The notes under the pieces were generated by a model. That model did no database searches, had not been told where the DNA came from, and worked only from the letters and a program-made list of their open reading frames with translations. Both the position numbers and the translations under genes were made by a program. This document shows, one piece after another, positions 7,997 to 16,381 of a DNA stretch of 64,000 nucleotides (within the stretch, counting starts at the first letter, position 1; every line of letters begins with the position of its first letter). Origin of the DNA: Phycisphaerales bacterium (GTDB taxonomy: Bacteria > Planctomycetota > Phycisphaerae > Phycisphaerales > SM1A02); NCBI GenBank assembly GCA_009691705.1, contig SIAR01000005.1, forward strand, positions 1-64,000. The letters are read 5' to 3'.

Positions 7997-8819
7997 ATCC
8001 AAGCGAATAGAAGAGAGCGGAGAAGAGAAGATCGGCAATGACAATCGCCACAGTTGTTTGCACGACTGTGTTTGTGGTCGCCCGACCGACGCCCGCCGCG
8101 CCCCCTGTGACGCGCAGTCCATTCGTGCAGGCAATCAGGCCAAGCATCGTTCCAAAAACCGCTGCCTTCAATAGGCCAGTGTTGAAGTCAACTGGGCAAA
8201 GTTGCATGAGCGTGTTTATCTTGTAGACCTCGTATGGAATGTCGAGCACAAGCACCCCGACCACTCCGCCGAAGAAGACTGCGCAGATATCCGAGAACAC
8301 CGTGAGGACAACCAGGCTGAGCATTGTCGCGATCACGCGTGGCATCACCAAAAACCGGATGGGGTTGAGTGCCATCGCTTCAAGCGCTTCGATCTCTTCG
8401 CCAACCTTCATCGTGCCGAGTTCAGCCGCGATTGATGCGCCCGCGAAGCCGGTCATCACAATTGCAGCGATGAGTGGACCGAGTTCACGAAAAACGGCGA
8501 CCCCCACCAGGTTTGCGACCTTGTCCGTTTGTCCGAACTGTTCGAGGCTCGGTGCCGTTTGGAGTGCCAAGATCGTGCCGATGCAACCCGAAACGAGAAG
8601 GACGATGCCGACTGAGCGGATCCCCACCCGCACAAACTGCACCGCAAGCGCGTGCGCACCGAAGCGGGCGCGCCGCTGAATCAATGATCGCACGATCCAG
8701 ACCAGCACGCTAAAGAAGAGATTCGCCCACGAGCCGATCAGTCCTAGCACGTCGGACCAGATGTGCCAATACCGGTTGACGACTCTCGTAAACATGTTGG
8801 CGTGTGCGATTGAGCTCAT
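7989..8819 (-). CDS. mlaE: MlaE-type ABC transporter permease
   Basis: 276 aa integral membrane protein with about five hydrophobic helices. It shows MlaE family features: FRELGPLIAAIVMTGFAGAS, AELGTMKVGEEIEALEAM and the late GLRVTGGAAGVGRATT segment. MlaE permeases work with an ATPase (MlaF) and an MCE protein (MlaD) to move phospholipids between membranes. Neither mlaF nor mlaD is in the window. The STAS protein upstream is encoded 8 bp away on the same strand, as MlaB (also a STAS protein) is in proteobacterial operons, so a functional link is plausible. Confidence 0.92.
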   Translation of the reverse strand: MSSIAHANMFTRVVNRYWHIWSDVLGLIGSWANLFFSVLVWIVRSLIQRRARFGAHALAVQFVRVGIRSVGIVLLVSGCIGTILALQTAPSLEQFGQTDKVANLVGVAVFRELGPLIAAIVMTGFAGASIAAELGTMKVGEEIEALEAMALNPIRFLVMPRVIATMLSLVVLTVFSDICAVFFGGVVGVLVLDIPYEVYKINTLMQLCPVDFNTGLLKAAVFGTMLGLIACTNGLRVTGGAAGVGRATTNTVVQTTVAIVIADLLFSALFYSLGFN

Positions 8820-8827
8820 GGGCGTGG

Positions 8828-9178
8828 TTATGCGTTTGAGGCATCTTTGAGTGTGGCGACGATCGTAAACATGCTCACGAGTTTTGTTATCTCGAAGGCG
8901 CTGTGGACTTGCGGAGTGACCCCAACGAGCACGAGTTTAATCTTGTTGCGCATCGACTGTTGCAGCGCTTCGACGAGTGTGGCGATTCCCGACGAATCCA
9001 TGTAGGCAACCGCGGAGAGATCGATGATGAGCCGCTCGGGACGATCGCGCATGATGTTTGCGACTGCCTTTCTAACGGCGGGGGCGCATGACATATCAAT
9101 GTCACCACCTGGTCGAAGCACCGCCGCTCCAGCGACGGATGTGAGATCCACGGTGAGTTCTCGGGTCACGGGGTGCAA
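8828..9178 (-). CDS. STAS-domain protein (anti-sigma factor antagonist or MlaB-like)
   Basis: 116 aa, one STAS domain. The conserved loop YMDSSGIATLVEALQ contains the serine phosphorylated in SpoIIAA/RsbV proteins. It overlaps the RsbW-like kinase gene by 13 bp and lies 8 bp before mlaE. Two readings are possible: a partner-switching antagonist that binds the upstream kinase, or an MlaB-like partner of the MlaE transporter. The overlap with the kinase favours the first, or a link between the two. No sigma factor or PP2C phosphatase is adjacent. Confidence 0.88.
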   Translation of the reverse strand: MHPVTRELTVDLTSVAGAAVLRPGGDIDMSCAPAVRKAVANIMRDRPERLIIDLSAVAYMDSSGIATLVEALQQSMRNKIKLVLVGVTPQVHSAFEITKLVSMFTIVATLKDASNA

Positions 9179-9636
9179 TTCTCCGACTGAGTGGGTGATG
9201 AGTTTTCTCGCTCTTCAGGTGCAAGTAGTTTGACAAGCGTGAGTCGCATTCCGCCGCCAGGGCGCATTTCCCATTTCGATTCGGTCATCGTCTCCTTGAT
9301 GATGTGGACGCCGAGGCCTCCGGGGCGAACATCAGCAAGGTTACGTCCCTTGATGAGCGTTGGGTCGACTGAACGGCCGAGGTCTTCGAGCACAATGCGA
9401 AGTCCCGCTGGCTCGTGGAGTCGCCAGATGTTGAGCCAAATCAAGCCATCGGTTCGCTCGCTGTAGCCGTGGCGAATAACATTCGCCAGAGCCTCGTCTA
9501 CTGCTAGTGAGAGGAGTCCACGTGACTTTTCTGAAAAGCCGATGCTTTTTGATAGACCATCGACGAACGCACGGATAGGAGAGAGCAACTTTGGGTCGCT
9601 GAATAGTCGAACGCTGATGCAGGGTTCACGATCCAT
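9166..9636 (-). CDS. RsbW-like anti-sigma factor serine kinase (HATPase_c)
   Basis: 156 aa GHKL-type ATPase. The N box is AVDEALANVIRHGY (about 47-60). A G1-like region is VLEDLGRSVDP and a G2-like region RPGGLGVHII (about 105-115). Such kinases phosphorylate a STAS protein and release or sequester a partner. Its gene overlaps the STAS gene by 13 bp, so co-expression is certain in practice. The G1 motif is a little degenerate (EDLGRS rather than DxGxG), so ATPase activity would need testing. Confidence 0.88.
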   Translation of the reverse strand: MDREPCISVRLFSDPKLLSPIRAFVDGLSKSIGFSEKSRGLLSLAVDEALANVIRHGYSERTDGLIWLNIWRLHEPAGLRIVLEDLGRSVDPTLIKGRNLADVRPGGLGVHIIKETMTESKWEMRPGGGMRLTLVKLLAPEERENSSPTQSENCTP

Positions 9637-9660
9637 GGCTACGCACTAGGCAATCATGAG

Positions 9661-10074
9661 TTACCACTGAGGTCGCGGCCGAACGGGGGGATAAATCGTT
9701 GAGGCGTAGGCCTGCATTGGCGGTGCGAGGTGCTGCGCGATCGTCCACTCTTGCCAGCGCTTGTATGCGGCGACGCGCAGCGGTTCTGGATCGTCAAACC
9801 GATAGTCGAGGTCTTGGTCGGTCAGCCGTTTCAGAGCACCGATTGCCATGAAGCGAAGTAACTCGTCGTCCGAGCAGAGGCACTCAACAATCGAAGGGAT
9901 GTCACTGCGGCGATTGAACTTCACTGAATCTTCGATTGCGTAGATGCGGGCGCCTGGCGCCGGATTTGAGAAGCCGCCTTCGGTCGCACTCGGTGCACAT
10001 CCTGCGAGCGTGGCGAGCAGAGCCCAGCACACTCGCCTTCGAATCACCCAACCGGTGCTTGGCTTACTGTTCAC
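9661..10074 (-). CDS. putative HEAT-type lipoprotein
   Basis: 137 aa. A basic N-terminus and hydrophobic stretch end in the lipobox LAGC (about residues 23-26), predicting a lipoprotein. The mature part contains one HEAT/armadillo-like helical unit (RRSDIPSIVECLCSDDELLRFMAIGALKRL) and a Pro-rich C-terminus. Function unknown. It lies 24 bp upstream of the kinase gene on the same strand and may be the first gene of the kinase-STAS-mlaE operon. Confidence 0.7.
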   Translation of the reverse strand: MNSKPSTGWVIRRRVCWALLATLAGCAPSATEGGFSNPAPGARIYAIEDSVKFNRRSDIPSIVECLCSDDELLRFMAIGALKRLTDQDLDYRFDDPEPLRVAAYKRWQEWTIAQHLAPPMQAYASTIYPPVRPRPQW

Positions 10075-10162
10075 TCGCGTGAGGATACAAGATTCTCCGT
10101 TACTATCCCTCCCCTCCGCGTTGGACGTTTGAAGTGTTCAGCGGGAGTAATGAGCACGCGAC

Positions 10163-11737
10163 ATGATGCACCCATCCAACAGCATGAACGAATCACGAAC
10201 TGAAACGGTGCTCATCCTCGACTTCGGAAGTCAGTACGCGCAGTTGATCGCGCGGCGTGTGCGTGAAGCAGGGGTCTACAGCCTGCTCGTGCGTCCCGAT
10301 GCTCCGCTTGCAGAGTTGATGGCGCACAAACCCGCAGGAATCATCCTCTCGGGAGGACCTGCCAGTGTTTCTGACGCGAATGCCCCGCGGTGCGACGCCG
10401 CAGTGTTTGAAGCAGGAATTCCGATTCTGGGAATCTGCTACGGAATGCAATTGACCTGCCAGACGCTTGGCGGGCGCGTCGACCGCGTGCCTACGCGCGA
10501 GTACGGACGCGCCAACATCACCGTGATGGACGATCGAGATCTCATGATGGGGGTGCCATCCAATGCCACAGTGTGGATGAGTCATGGCGATCAAGTATTG
10601 GGATTGCCGGCGGGATTTGCGGTGCTTGCATCGACTCCTACCTGTCCGTTTGCCGCCGTCGCCGACTCAGCGCGCCAGATCTTTGGCGTGCAGTTTCATC
10701 CCGAAGTGACCCACACACCTCACGGGATGGATGTGCTGCGCAATTTCCTCTTTCGCACATGCGGGTGCAAGGGCGCGTGGAAAATGTCCGACTACTCAAC
10801 TGCGGAGTGTGCGCGGGTGAAAGAGCGCGTAGGAACTTCGCGGGTCATCTGCGGGCTCTCAGGAGGGGTTGATAGTTCGGTGGTTGCTGCGCTCTTGGCC
10901 AAGGCAATTGGATCGCAACTCGTCTGCATTTTCATTGACAACGGACTGCTTCGCAAGAACGAGCGCACGCTGGTCGAGTCGACCTTTCGCGATCACTTCG
11001 ACGTTGACCTGCGGGTGATCGATGCGAGCCGCGAGTTTCTTGGTGATCTCATGGGAGTGACCGATCCACAAGAAAAGCGAAAACTGATTGGTCACAGATT
11101 CATCGATGTCTTTCGGGAAGCATCCAAGAGCATTCCGGGTGACGTGAAGTTTCTCGCGCAGGGGACGCTCTACCCAGATGTGATCGAGAGCGGGCATGGT
11201 CATGCAGGCACTGCGGCAAACATCAAGTTGCACCACAATGTCGGTGGGCTTCCTGAAGATCTCGGATTCGAACTGATCGAACCATTGCGTCACCTCTTCA
11301 AGGATGAAGTGCGCACTCTGGGAGAAGTGCTCGGGTTGCCCCCCCACATTGTCTGGCGCCATCCCTTTCCTGGGCCTGGGCTCGCTGTACGTTGTTTGGG
11401 TGCGATTGCCGAATCTCAGTTGCGGATCTTGCGAGACTGCGACGAAATCCTGCTCGAAGAAATCGTTGCGGCCGATCTCTACCGCAAAACTGACCAAGTG
11501 TTTGCTGTGCTCTTGCCAGTGCGTACGGTCGGCGTGATGGGTGATGGGCGCACGTACGACTCGGTCGTCGCGATTCGCGCCGTCACAACGCAAGACTTCA
11601 TGACTGCTGATTGGGCGCGATTGCCCTATGAAGTTCTTGCGACGATCTCAAGCCGAATCATCAACGAAGTGAAGGGCGTGAACCGAGTTGTCTATGACAT
11701 CTCAAGCAAACCGCCCGCCACGATCGAATGGGAGTGA
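10163..11737 (+). CDS. guaA: GMP synthase (glutamine-hydrolysing)
   Basis: 524 aa. It converts XMP to GMP with ATP and glutamine. The N-terminal class I amidotransferase domain shows [18 protein letters not shown], the nucleophile GICYGMQ and the HPE triad element QFHPEVTHT. The ATP pyrophosphatase domain begins near residue 215 with the P-loop [15 protein letters not shown]. The C-terminal dimerisation domain ends in KPPATIEWE, typical of GuaA. Start could be ATG 10163, 10166 or 10184; the core begins at ETVLILDFG in all cases. It is a single-gene unit. Confidence 0.97.
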   Translation: MMHPSNSMNESRTETVLILDFGSQYAQLIARRVREAGVYSLLVRPDAPLAELMAHKPAGIILSGGPASVSDANAPRCDAAVFEAGIPILGICYGMQLTCQTLGGRVDRVPTREYGRANITVMDDRDLMMGVPSNATVWMSHGDQVLGLPAGFAVLASTPTCPFAAVADSARQIFGVQFHPEVTHTPHGMDVLRNFLFRTCGCKGAWKMSDYSTAECARVKERVGTSRVICGLSGGVDSSVVAALLAKAIGSQLVCIFIDNGLLRKNERTLVESTFRDHFDVDLRVIDASREFLGDLMGVTDPQEKRKLIGHRFIDVFREASKSIPGDVKFLAQGTLYPDVIESGHGHAGTAANIKLHHNVGGLPEDLGFELIEPLRHLFKDEVRTLGEVLGLPPHIVWRHPFPGPGLAVRCLGAIAESQLRILRDCDEILLEEIVAADLYRKTDQVFAVLLPVRTVGVMGDGRTYDSVVAIRAVTTQDFMTADWARLPYEVLATISSRIINEVKGVNRVVYDISSKPPATIEWE

Positions 11738-11746
11738 GCGGGCGGT
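11705..11746 (-). terminator. candidate terminator for the minus-strand secreted-protein gene
   Basis: ACCGCCCGC at 11710-11718 region and GCGGGCGGT at 11738-11746 form a perfect 9-bp stem around the guaA stop codon. Read on the minus strand it is followed by TTTGCTT. That fits an intrinsic terminator for the gene ending at 11769. On the plus strand no T-run follows. The long loop (19 nt) lowers confidence. Confidence 0.45.
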
Positions 11747-11768
11747 CAGAATCTCGTGAAACTGGCGC

Positions 11769-12893
11769 TCATTTGCCGCGTCCGCCGTCACCGCTTGACG
11801 CACCGCCGGAAGAATAACCCGAGCGAACTCCTCCTCCGACAGGGCCAGCATTTGGACCGCGAACGAGTGCAGCATCACTGGAACGATTCCAAATCTTGTG
11901 CACACCCACTGGAGTGAAGTTGTCGCCGCCGAAACCAGTGTCGGCGGGATATCCATTGAGATCGTAGTAGCCGTCCGAGTAACTGTTCCAATTCGAGCCC
12001 CCGTAGTAGCCACCACTGCCAGAATATGCCCCTGGGTAGTACCCGCCGCCCGCACCCGCGTATTGCCACGGGGTGTTCACTCCAACAGCCTCAGGTGAAT
12101 TCACCGAGACACCGCCACCACCCACGGCGGCGTTGGCGGATTGTGCTGTCTGAGAAAACGCGCCCTTGTCGCCATCGCCCTGACTGCATATCTCATTGAA
12201 GTTCAATCCGGTGTTGTGCGGCATTTTGTCCCATTGCTCATGCAGTTCTTCGAGGTGCTTGTAGTACGCCGATGCCTGCGCGTTCAAATTTGCGTTCATC
12301 GCTGCATATCGAGCGGTTTGCGCCTTGCGCTGCGCCGCGGCGTAGGTCGGCGCCCATTGTTGATAATCGTCGAGCAGATTCTTGGACTGCAAGAACGCGG
12401 AGCGCAACGCGACCTGTGCGAAGCGCTGGTTCTGTGAGTTCCAACCGGCCTGCGCTTGGATCGTTGCTGCCGAAACTTCGCGCGTCAGCAGGTCGAGGTC
12501 TTGCATTGCCGCATTGGGAGTGCCCTTGAGTTGCTCCTGGTGCAGCGTTGTCTGATAGGCCGCGAGGAAACTCGTTCCAGGTGGCAGACTCTTTGTGGAC
12601 GCTGCATAGGTCTTCCATCCATCGGTGAGAACCTTCTCTTTGATGAATGCATCCATTGCATTGATGCGGTCTTCTGAATTGGTTCGCACATCTCCCAGCG
12701 AATCGATCATCGAATGCAGGGCGTTCAATTCAACCGTGAGGTGCCCCAGCGCCATGTTGATTTGTGGGTCAGATCCGGTCGCATCTTGCGCGGACGCATT
12801 TGCAGGCGCCGCAGGCGGATCTTGACCAAAACTTGGGAGCGATGAGAAGAGCGCGATCGAACTCGCGACGGTGAGAATGCTCGGAACGTTCAT
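11769..12893 (-). CDS. secreted protein with Gly/Tyr/Ser-rich C-terminus
   Basis: About 374 aa. The preferred ATG gives an N-terminal signal peptide (VPSILTVASSIALFSSLPSFGQ) and a mature protein starting near QDPPAAP. A GTG at 12914 would add seven residues. The central part (about 45-230) is helical, rich in Gln/Ala/Leu and heptad-like. The last ~100 residues are low complexity, rich in Gly, Tyr, Ser and Asn (GGYYPGAYSG, NWNSYSDGYYDLNG). It is probably an exported or surface protein of structural type. No family is recognised. It is convergent with guaA and divergent from the TIM-barrel gene. Confidence 0.65.
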   Translation of the reverse strand: MNVPSILTVASSIALFSSLPSFGQDPPAAPANASAQDATGSDPQINMALGHLTVELNALHSMIDSLGDVRTNSEDRINAMDAFIKEKVLTDGWKTYAASTKSLPPGTSFLAAYQTTLHQEQLKGTPNAAMQDLDLLTREVSAATIQAQAGWNSQNQRFAQVALRSAFLQSKNLLDDYQQWAPTYAAAQRKAQTARYAAMNANLNAQASAYYKHLEELHEQWDKMPHNTGLNFNEICSQGDGDKGAFSQTAQSANAAVGGGGVSVNSPEAVGVNTPWQYAGAGGGYYPGAYSGSGGYYGGSNWNSYSDGYYDLNGYPADTGFGGDNFTPVGVHKIWNRSSDAALVRGPNAGPVGGGVRSGYSSGGASSGDGGRGK

Positions 12894-12959
12894 CGCCGCA
12901 TCGTAGCGATTCACACCGAGTTATCTCGCTCTGCTATTGTCATGGAGAGGTTCTGTCCA

Positions 12960-13901
12960 ATGGATGATGCCCAATCAAGACGAGGAGTGATTCGCACGAT
13001 GGTCGGCGCGGCCATCGCCACTGCGATCGCCCCGACTGTTGCACTTGCCCAGTTGCAGGATGGCGTTGAGAAAAAGTCCGCGGCCGCGAGTTCACGCAAC
13101 AGGGTCAGTGTTGCGCAGTGGTCACTGCATCGGATGCTCAAAGACGGCACCTTGGCGCCGCTCAATTTTCCCGAGTTCGTTCGCACGACCTTTGGCGTTG
13201 CTGGGGTCGAGTATGTGAGCACCTTCTATCGAGCGATGGCTGCGAATGGGAGTTGGGTCGCCGACCTGCGCAAGCGGGCGGATGCAGCCGGTGTCATGAG
13301 CTTGCTCATCATGTGCGATGGTGAGGGCGATCTGGGCGATCCTGATGCGAACGCTCGCCGCCGGGCGGTCGATGCGCATCGCAGATGGCTCGATGCGGCG
13401 GCGGGGCTCGGCTGCCACTCGATTCGGGTGAATGCGCGCAGCGTGGGAACGGCGGATGAGCAGTGCGCGTTCTGTGCCGATGGATTGGCTCAGTTGAGCG
13501 CAGTGGCGTTGCCGATGAAATTGAACGTGATCGTGGAGAACCATGGAGGATGCTCGTGCGATGGCGCGTGGGTAGCGAGAGTGATTCGACAGGTTGGCGC
13601 GACAAACTGTGGCACACTTCCCGACTTTGGAAACTTTCGCTGCGAAGATGGAACGATGGCAGATAGATATGCGGGCATCGCGGCGATGATGCCATTCGCG
13701 CGCGCCGTGAGTGCCAAGAGCCACGACTTCAACGGGGATGGGTTCGAGACGACGACCGACTACACCAAGATGATGGGAATTGTTCGTGGGGCTGGGTACA
13801 CGGGATGGGTGGGCGTCGAATACGAGGGTGACCGGCTCACAGAGGTTGAAGGCGCCAAAGCGACGCGCGATCTCTTGCTCAAACTCGGTTGCATCTTGTA
13901 G
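12960..13901 (+). CDS. Tat-exported sugar phosphate isomerase/epimerase-like TIM-barrel protein
   Basis: About 313 aa. A twin-arginine signal (SRRGVIRTMVGAAIATAIA) leads to an AP-endonuclease-2/xylose-isomerase-like TIM barrel. Barrel elements include GVEYVSTFYRA, LGCHSIRVNARS, LNVIVENHGG, GTLPDFGNF, AVSAKSHDFNGDG and WVGVEYEGD; the E, D, H and E residues fit the family metal site. ATG 12960 is chosen because GGAGAGG (12944-12950) sits 9 nt upstream; ATG 12942 is the alternative. Such exported isomerase-like proteins are common in Planctomycetota. Substrate unknown. Confidence 0.82.
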   Translation: MDDAQSRRGVIRTMVGAAIATAIAPTVALAQLQDGVEKKSAAASSRNRVSVAQWSLHRMLKDGTLAPLNFPEFVRTTFGVAGVEYVSTFYRAMAANGSWVADLRKRADAAGVMSLLIMCDGEGDLGDPDANARRRAVDAHRRWLDAAAGLGCHSIRVNARSVGTADEQCAFCADGLAQLSAVALPMKLNVIVENHGGCSCDGAWVARVIRQVGATNCGTLPDFGNFRCEDGTMADRYAGIAAMMPFARAVSAKSHDFNGDGFETTTDYTKMMGIVRGAGYTGWVGVEYEGDRLTEVEGAKATRDLLLKLGCIL

Positions 13902-13942
13902 GGGCGGGGAAGTATTGCCCTCGGATATACCTTGCCCAATCT

Positions 13943-15043
13943 ATGACTCCCTCTTCGATGTCGCACTCAAATTCCCCTCCTCCTACAGGTCAACAGCGCG
14001 ATGCCGCGATTCTAGTCACAGGCGCAGGGGGCGAGATGGGGCACGGTCTTCTCTCTGCACTCTGGTCGACCCAAGGACGGCGCGCCGTCATTCTTGCGCT
14101 CGACGTTCGTGAACTTGCTCCTGAGATTCGCGCTCACTGTGATCATTCGTTTGTTGGAGACATCTGCGATCACGCACTGCTCGAGCGATTGCTTGCGATG
14201 TATGAGATTACTGAGATCTATCACTTGGCAGCGCTCCTTTCAACGCGCGGAGAGTTCGCCCCAGAAACGGCGCATCAAGTGAACGTGGGCGGCACGTTGA
14301 ATCTGCTGCACCTCGCTGCCGAGCAGGCAAGATCGCATGGTCGAACAGTCAAGTTCTTCTTTCCAAGTTCGATCGCGGTCTATGGACTGCCCGACCTTGC
14401 CTCCAAGCGTGCGGCGGGGGATGTGGGCGAAGATCAGCACTGCGAACCACACACGATGTACGGCTGCAACAAGCTCGCAGGTGAACATCTCGGCCGGTAC
14501 TACGCGCAGCACTACAGAAAACTCGCCAAGGATCGGATCGCGCATCCAGTTGATTTTCGTTCGATTCGTTTTCCAGGAATCATCTCCGCTGAGACGATGC
14601 CGTCGGGCGGTACGAGCGACTACGGTCCAGAGATGATTCACGCCGCTGCCGCCGGTCGGGCGTATTGCTGCTTTGTACGGCCCGATTCGAGAATTCCGTT
14701 TATGACCATGCCAGAGGCAATCGATTCGACGATGCGGCTGATGAGCGCCCCAAAGTCGACGCTGCGTCGAACGGTCTACAACGTCGCGAGTTTTTCTCCA
14801 AGCGCCGACGACTTCGCAACACTTGTGCGCCGCGCCTTCAGCGCCTCTCAAATCTCATTTGAGCCAGATCTTGGACGGCAGTCGATCATCGATTCATGGC
14901 CAGAATCCTGCGACGATGCAGCAGCGCGCGCGCAGTGGGGCTGGGTTCCCCAACACACGCTTGCAACGGCGTTCAGCGACTACCTTCTGCCACGGATTTC
15001 GAGTCGTTATCCCCAGACGAAGCCCGACGCGCAGACTGCGTGA
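13943..15043 (+). CDS. epimerase-type NAD-dependent L-threonine 3-dehydrogenase
   Basis: About 366 aa short-chain/NDP-sugar-epimerase-fold enzyme. The NAD motif GAGGEMG is at about 27-33, and the catalytic pair YGCNK (Y173, K177) follows SSIAVYG. It is immediately upstream of kbl, and epimerase-like threonine dehydrogenases are known to pair with KBL to split threonine into glycine and acetyl-CoA through 2-amino-3-ketobutyrate. The neighbour makes this assignment stronger than sequence alone. ATG 13943 removes an unlikely upstream extension; 13958 is also possible. An ordinary sugar epimerase is the main alternative. Confidence 0.82.
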   Translation: MTPSSMSHSNSPPPTGQQRDAAILVTGAGGEMGHGLLSALWSTQGRRAVILALDVRELAPEIRAHCDHSFVGDICDHALLERLLAMYEITEIYHLAALLSTRGEFAPETAHQVNVGGTLNLLHLAAEQARSHGRTVKFFFPSSIAVYGLPDLASKRAAGDVGEDQHCEPHTMYGCNKLAGEHLGRYYAQHYRKLAKDRIAHPVDFRSIRFPGIISAETMPSGGTSDYGPEMIHAAAAGRAYCCFVRPDSRIPFMTMPEAIDSTMRLMSAPKSTLRRTVYNVASFSPSADDFATLVRRAFSASQISFEPDLGRQSIIDSWPESCDDAAARAQWGWVPQHTLATAFSDYLLPRISSRYPQTKPDAQTA

Positions 15044-15074
15044 GCGCCGCGGCAGTTAGCCCTATCCTTTCGGA

Positions 15075-16289
15075 ATGCCCATGATCGCGCCACCGAACTT
15101 TCCATCACGTACGCAAGAGATTCTTCAGTCATTGCAGCAGAGTGGACAACTCAAACAACTGCAGATGATCGAAGGACCGATGGACGCAACGGTTCGCATT
15201 CGTGGCCGTGGCGAGGTTGTCTGCCTCTGCTCGAACAACTACCTCGGGCTTGCGAACCATCCCGAAGTGATCGAAGCGGCCCACGAAGGATTGCGCAGGT
15301 ATGGCGCTGGAACAGCCAGCGTGCGCTTCATCTGCGGCACATTTGATTGCCACGAACGACTCGAGTCGCGCATCGCGCATTTCTACGGCGTCGAAGCGTC
15401 GTACACATTTACGAGTTGCTGGAATGCCAATGAGGCGATCTTTCCAACGCTCTGCGAGCCGGGTGACATGATCATTTCTGACGAGTTCAACCACGCCTCG
15501 ATCATCGACGGAATTCGCCTTGCGGTCTCGATCAAGAAGGGACTGTTGCGCGGCGTCTACCGGCACAATGATCTCGCATCGCTGCGCGAAAGACTCGGGC
15601 AGGCGCGGGCGAATCCAGAAGTAACGGGAACGATTTGGATTGTGACCGACGGCGTCTTTTCAATGGAAGGCGACATCGCAGACCTACCGGGAATTCGGGC
15701 ACTCTGTGATGAGTTCGGCGCTTTACTGGTGGTCGACGACTCGCACGGCACAGGCGTCATGGGAGCGGCGGGTCGTGGCACGCACGAACACTGGGGGATG
15801 GCCGCGACACAGGTTGATTACTTCACTGGCACACTTGGGAAGGCGCTCGGTGGTGCAGCGGGTGGTTACATCGCAGGATCACGCGCGGCGATTGACCTCT
15901 TGGTGCAACGCGGACGACCCACTCTCTTTTCAAACGCATTGCCCTGCACGGTCGCATGCAGTGCAGACAAAGCGATCGAAGTGCTCATGCGGGAGCCAGA
16001 GCGGGTGAATAAGCTGCGCGCGAATGTTGCGTACGCGCGTGCGGGAATCGAGTCGAGTGGATTCTCAGTTCTCAAGAGCCCAACTGCGATCTGTCCAATC
16101 ATCGTGCACGACACAGCGAAGGCAATCGCGATGAGTCGGCAGTTACTTGATTCTGGTGTCTTTGTGATTGGATTTGGGTATCCCGTCGTGCCAGAAGGAC
16201 ACGCCCGCTTGCGGGTGCAGATTTCAGCGGCGCATGAGAGGCATCACCTCGATGCGCTCACCGCAGCACTCAAGAAACTCAAGGTCTAA
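15075..16289 (+). CDS. kbl: glycine C-acetyltransferase (2-amino-3-ketobutyrate CoA ligase)
   Basis: 404 aa PLP enzyme of the alpha-oxoamine synthase family. It converts 2-amino-3-ketobutyrate and CoA to glycine and acetyl-CoA. The PLP lysine is K256 in TGTLGKALGGAAGG. Other signatures are CSNNYLGLANHP, DEFNHASIIDGIRL, TDGVFSMEGD and DDSHGTGVMG. It lies 31 bp after the threonine-dehydrogenase-like gene, which favours KBL over the related biotin (BioF) and haem (HemA) synthases. Length matches KBL (~400 aa). Confidence 0.93.
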   Translation: MPMIAPPNFPSRTQEILQSLQQSGQLKQLQMIEGPMDATVRIRGRGEVVCLCSNNYLGLANHPEVIEAAHEGLRRYGAGTASVRFICGTFDCHERLESRIAHFYGVEASYTFTSCWNANEAIFPTLCEPGDMIISDEFNHASIIDGIRLAVSIKKGLLRGVYRHNDLASLRERLGQARANPEVTGTIWIVTDGVFSMEGDIADLPGIRALCDEFGALLVVDDSHGTGVMGAAGRGTHEHWGMAATQVDYFTGTLGKALGGAAGGYIAGSRAAIDLLVQRGRPTLFSNALPCTVACSADKAIEVLMREPERVNKLRANVAYARAGIESSGFSVLKSPTAICPIIVHDTAKAIAMSRQLLDSGVFVIGFGYPVVPEGHARLRVQISAAHERHHLDALTAALKKLKV

Positions 16290-16381
16290 GAGTCGATCGC
16301 CGCACGTGCGCATGCCAGGCGCGACAGAATTGGTGCGCGCTGACAACCTAAAAACTAACCTCAAAGGTGTAGCATTACCAT

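Noticed and set aside
10859-11593. 244-codon minus-strand ORF within guaA
   Set aside because: Antisense to the ATP-pyrophosphatase domain of guaA, with no family motif.
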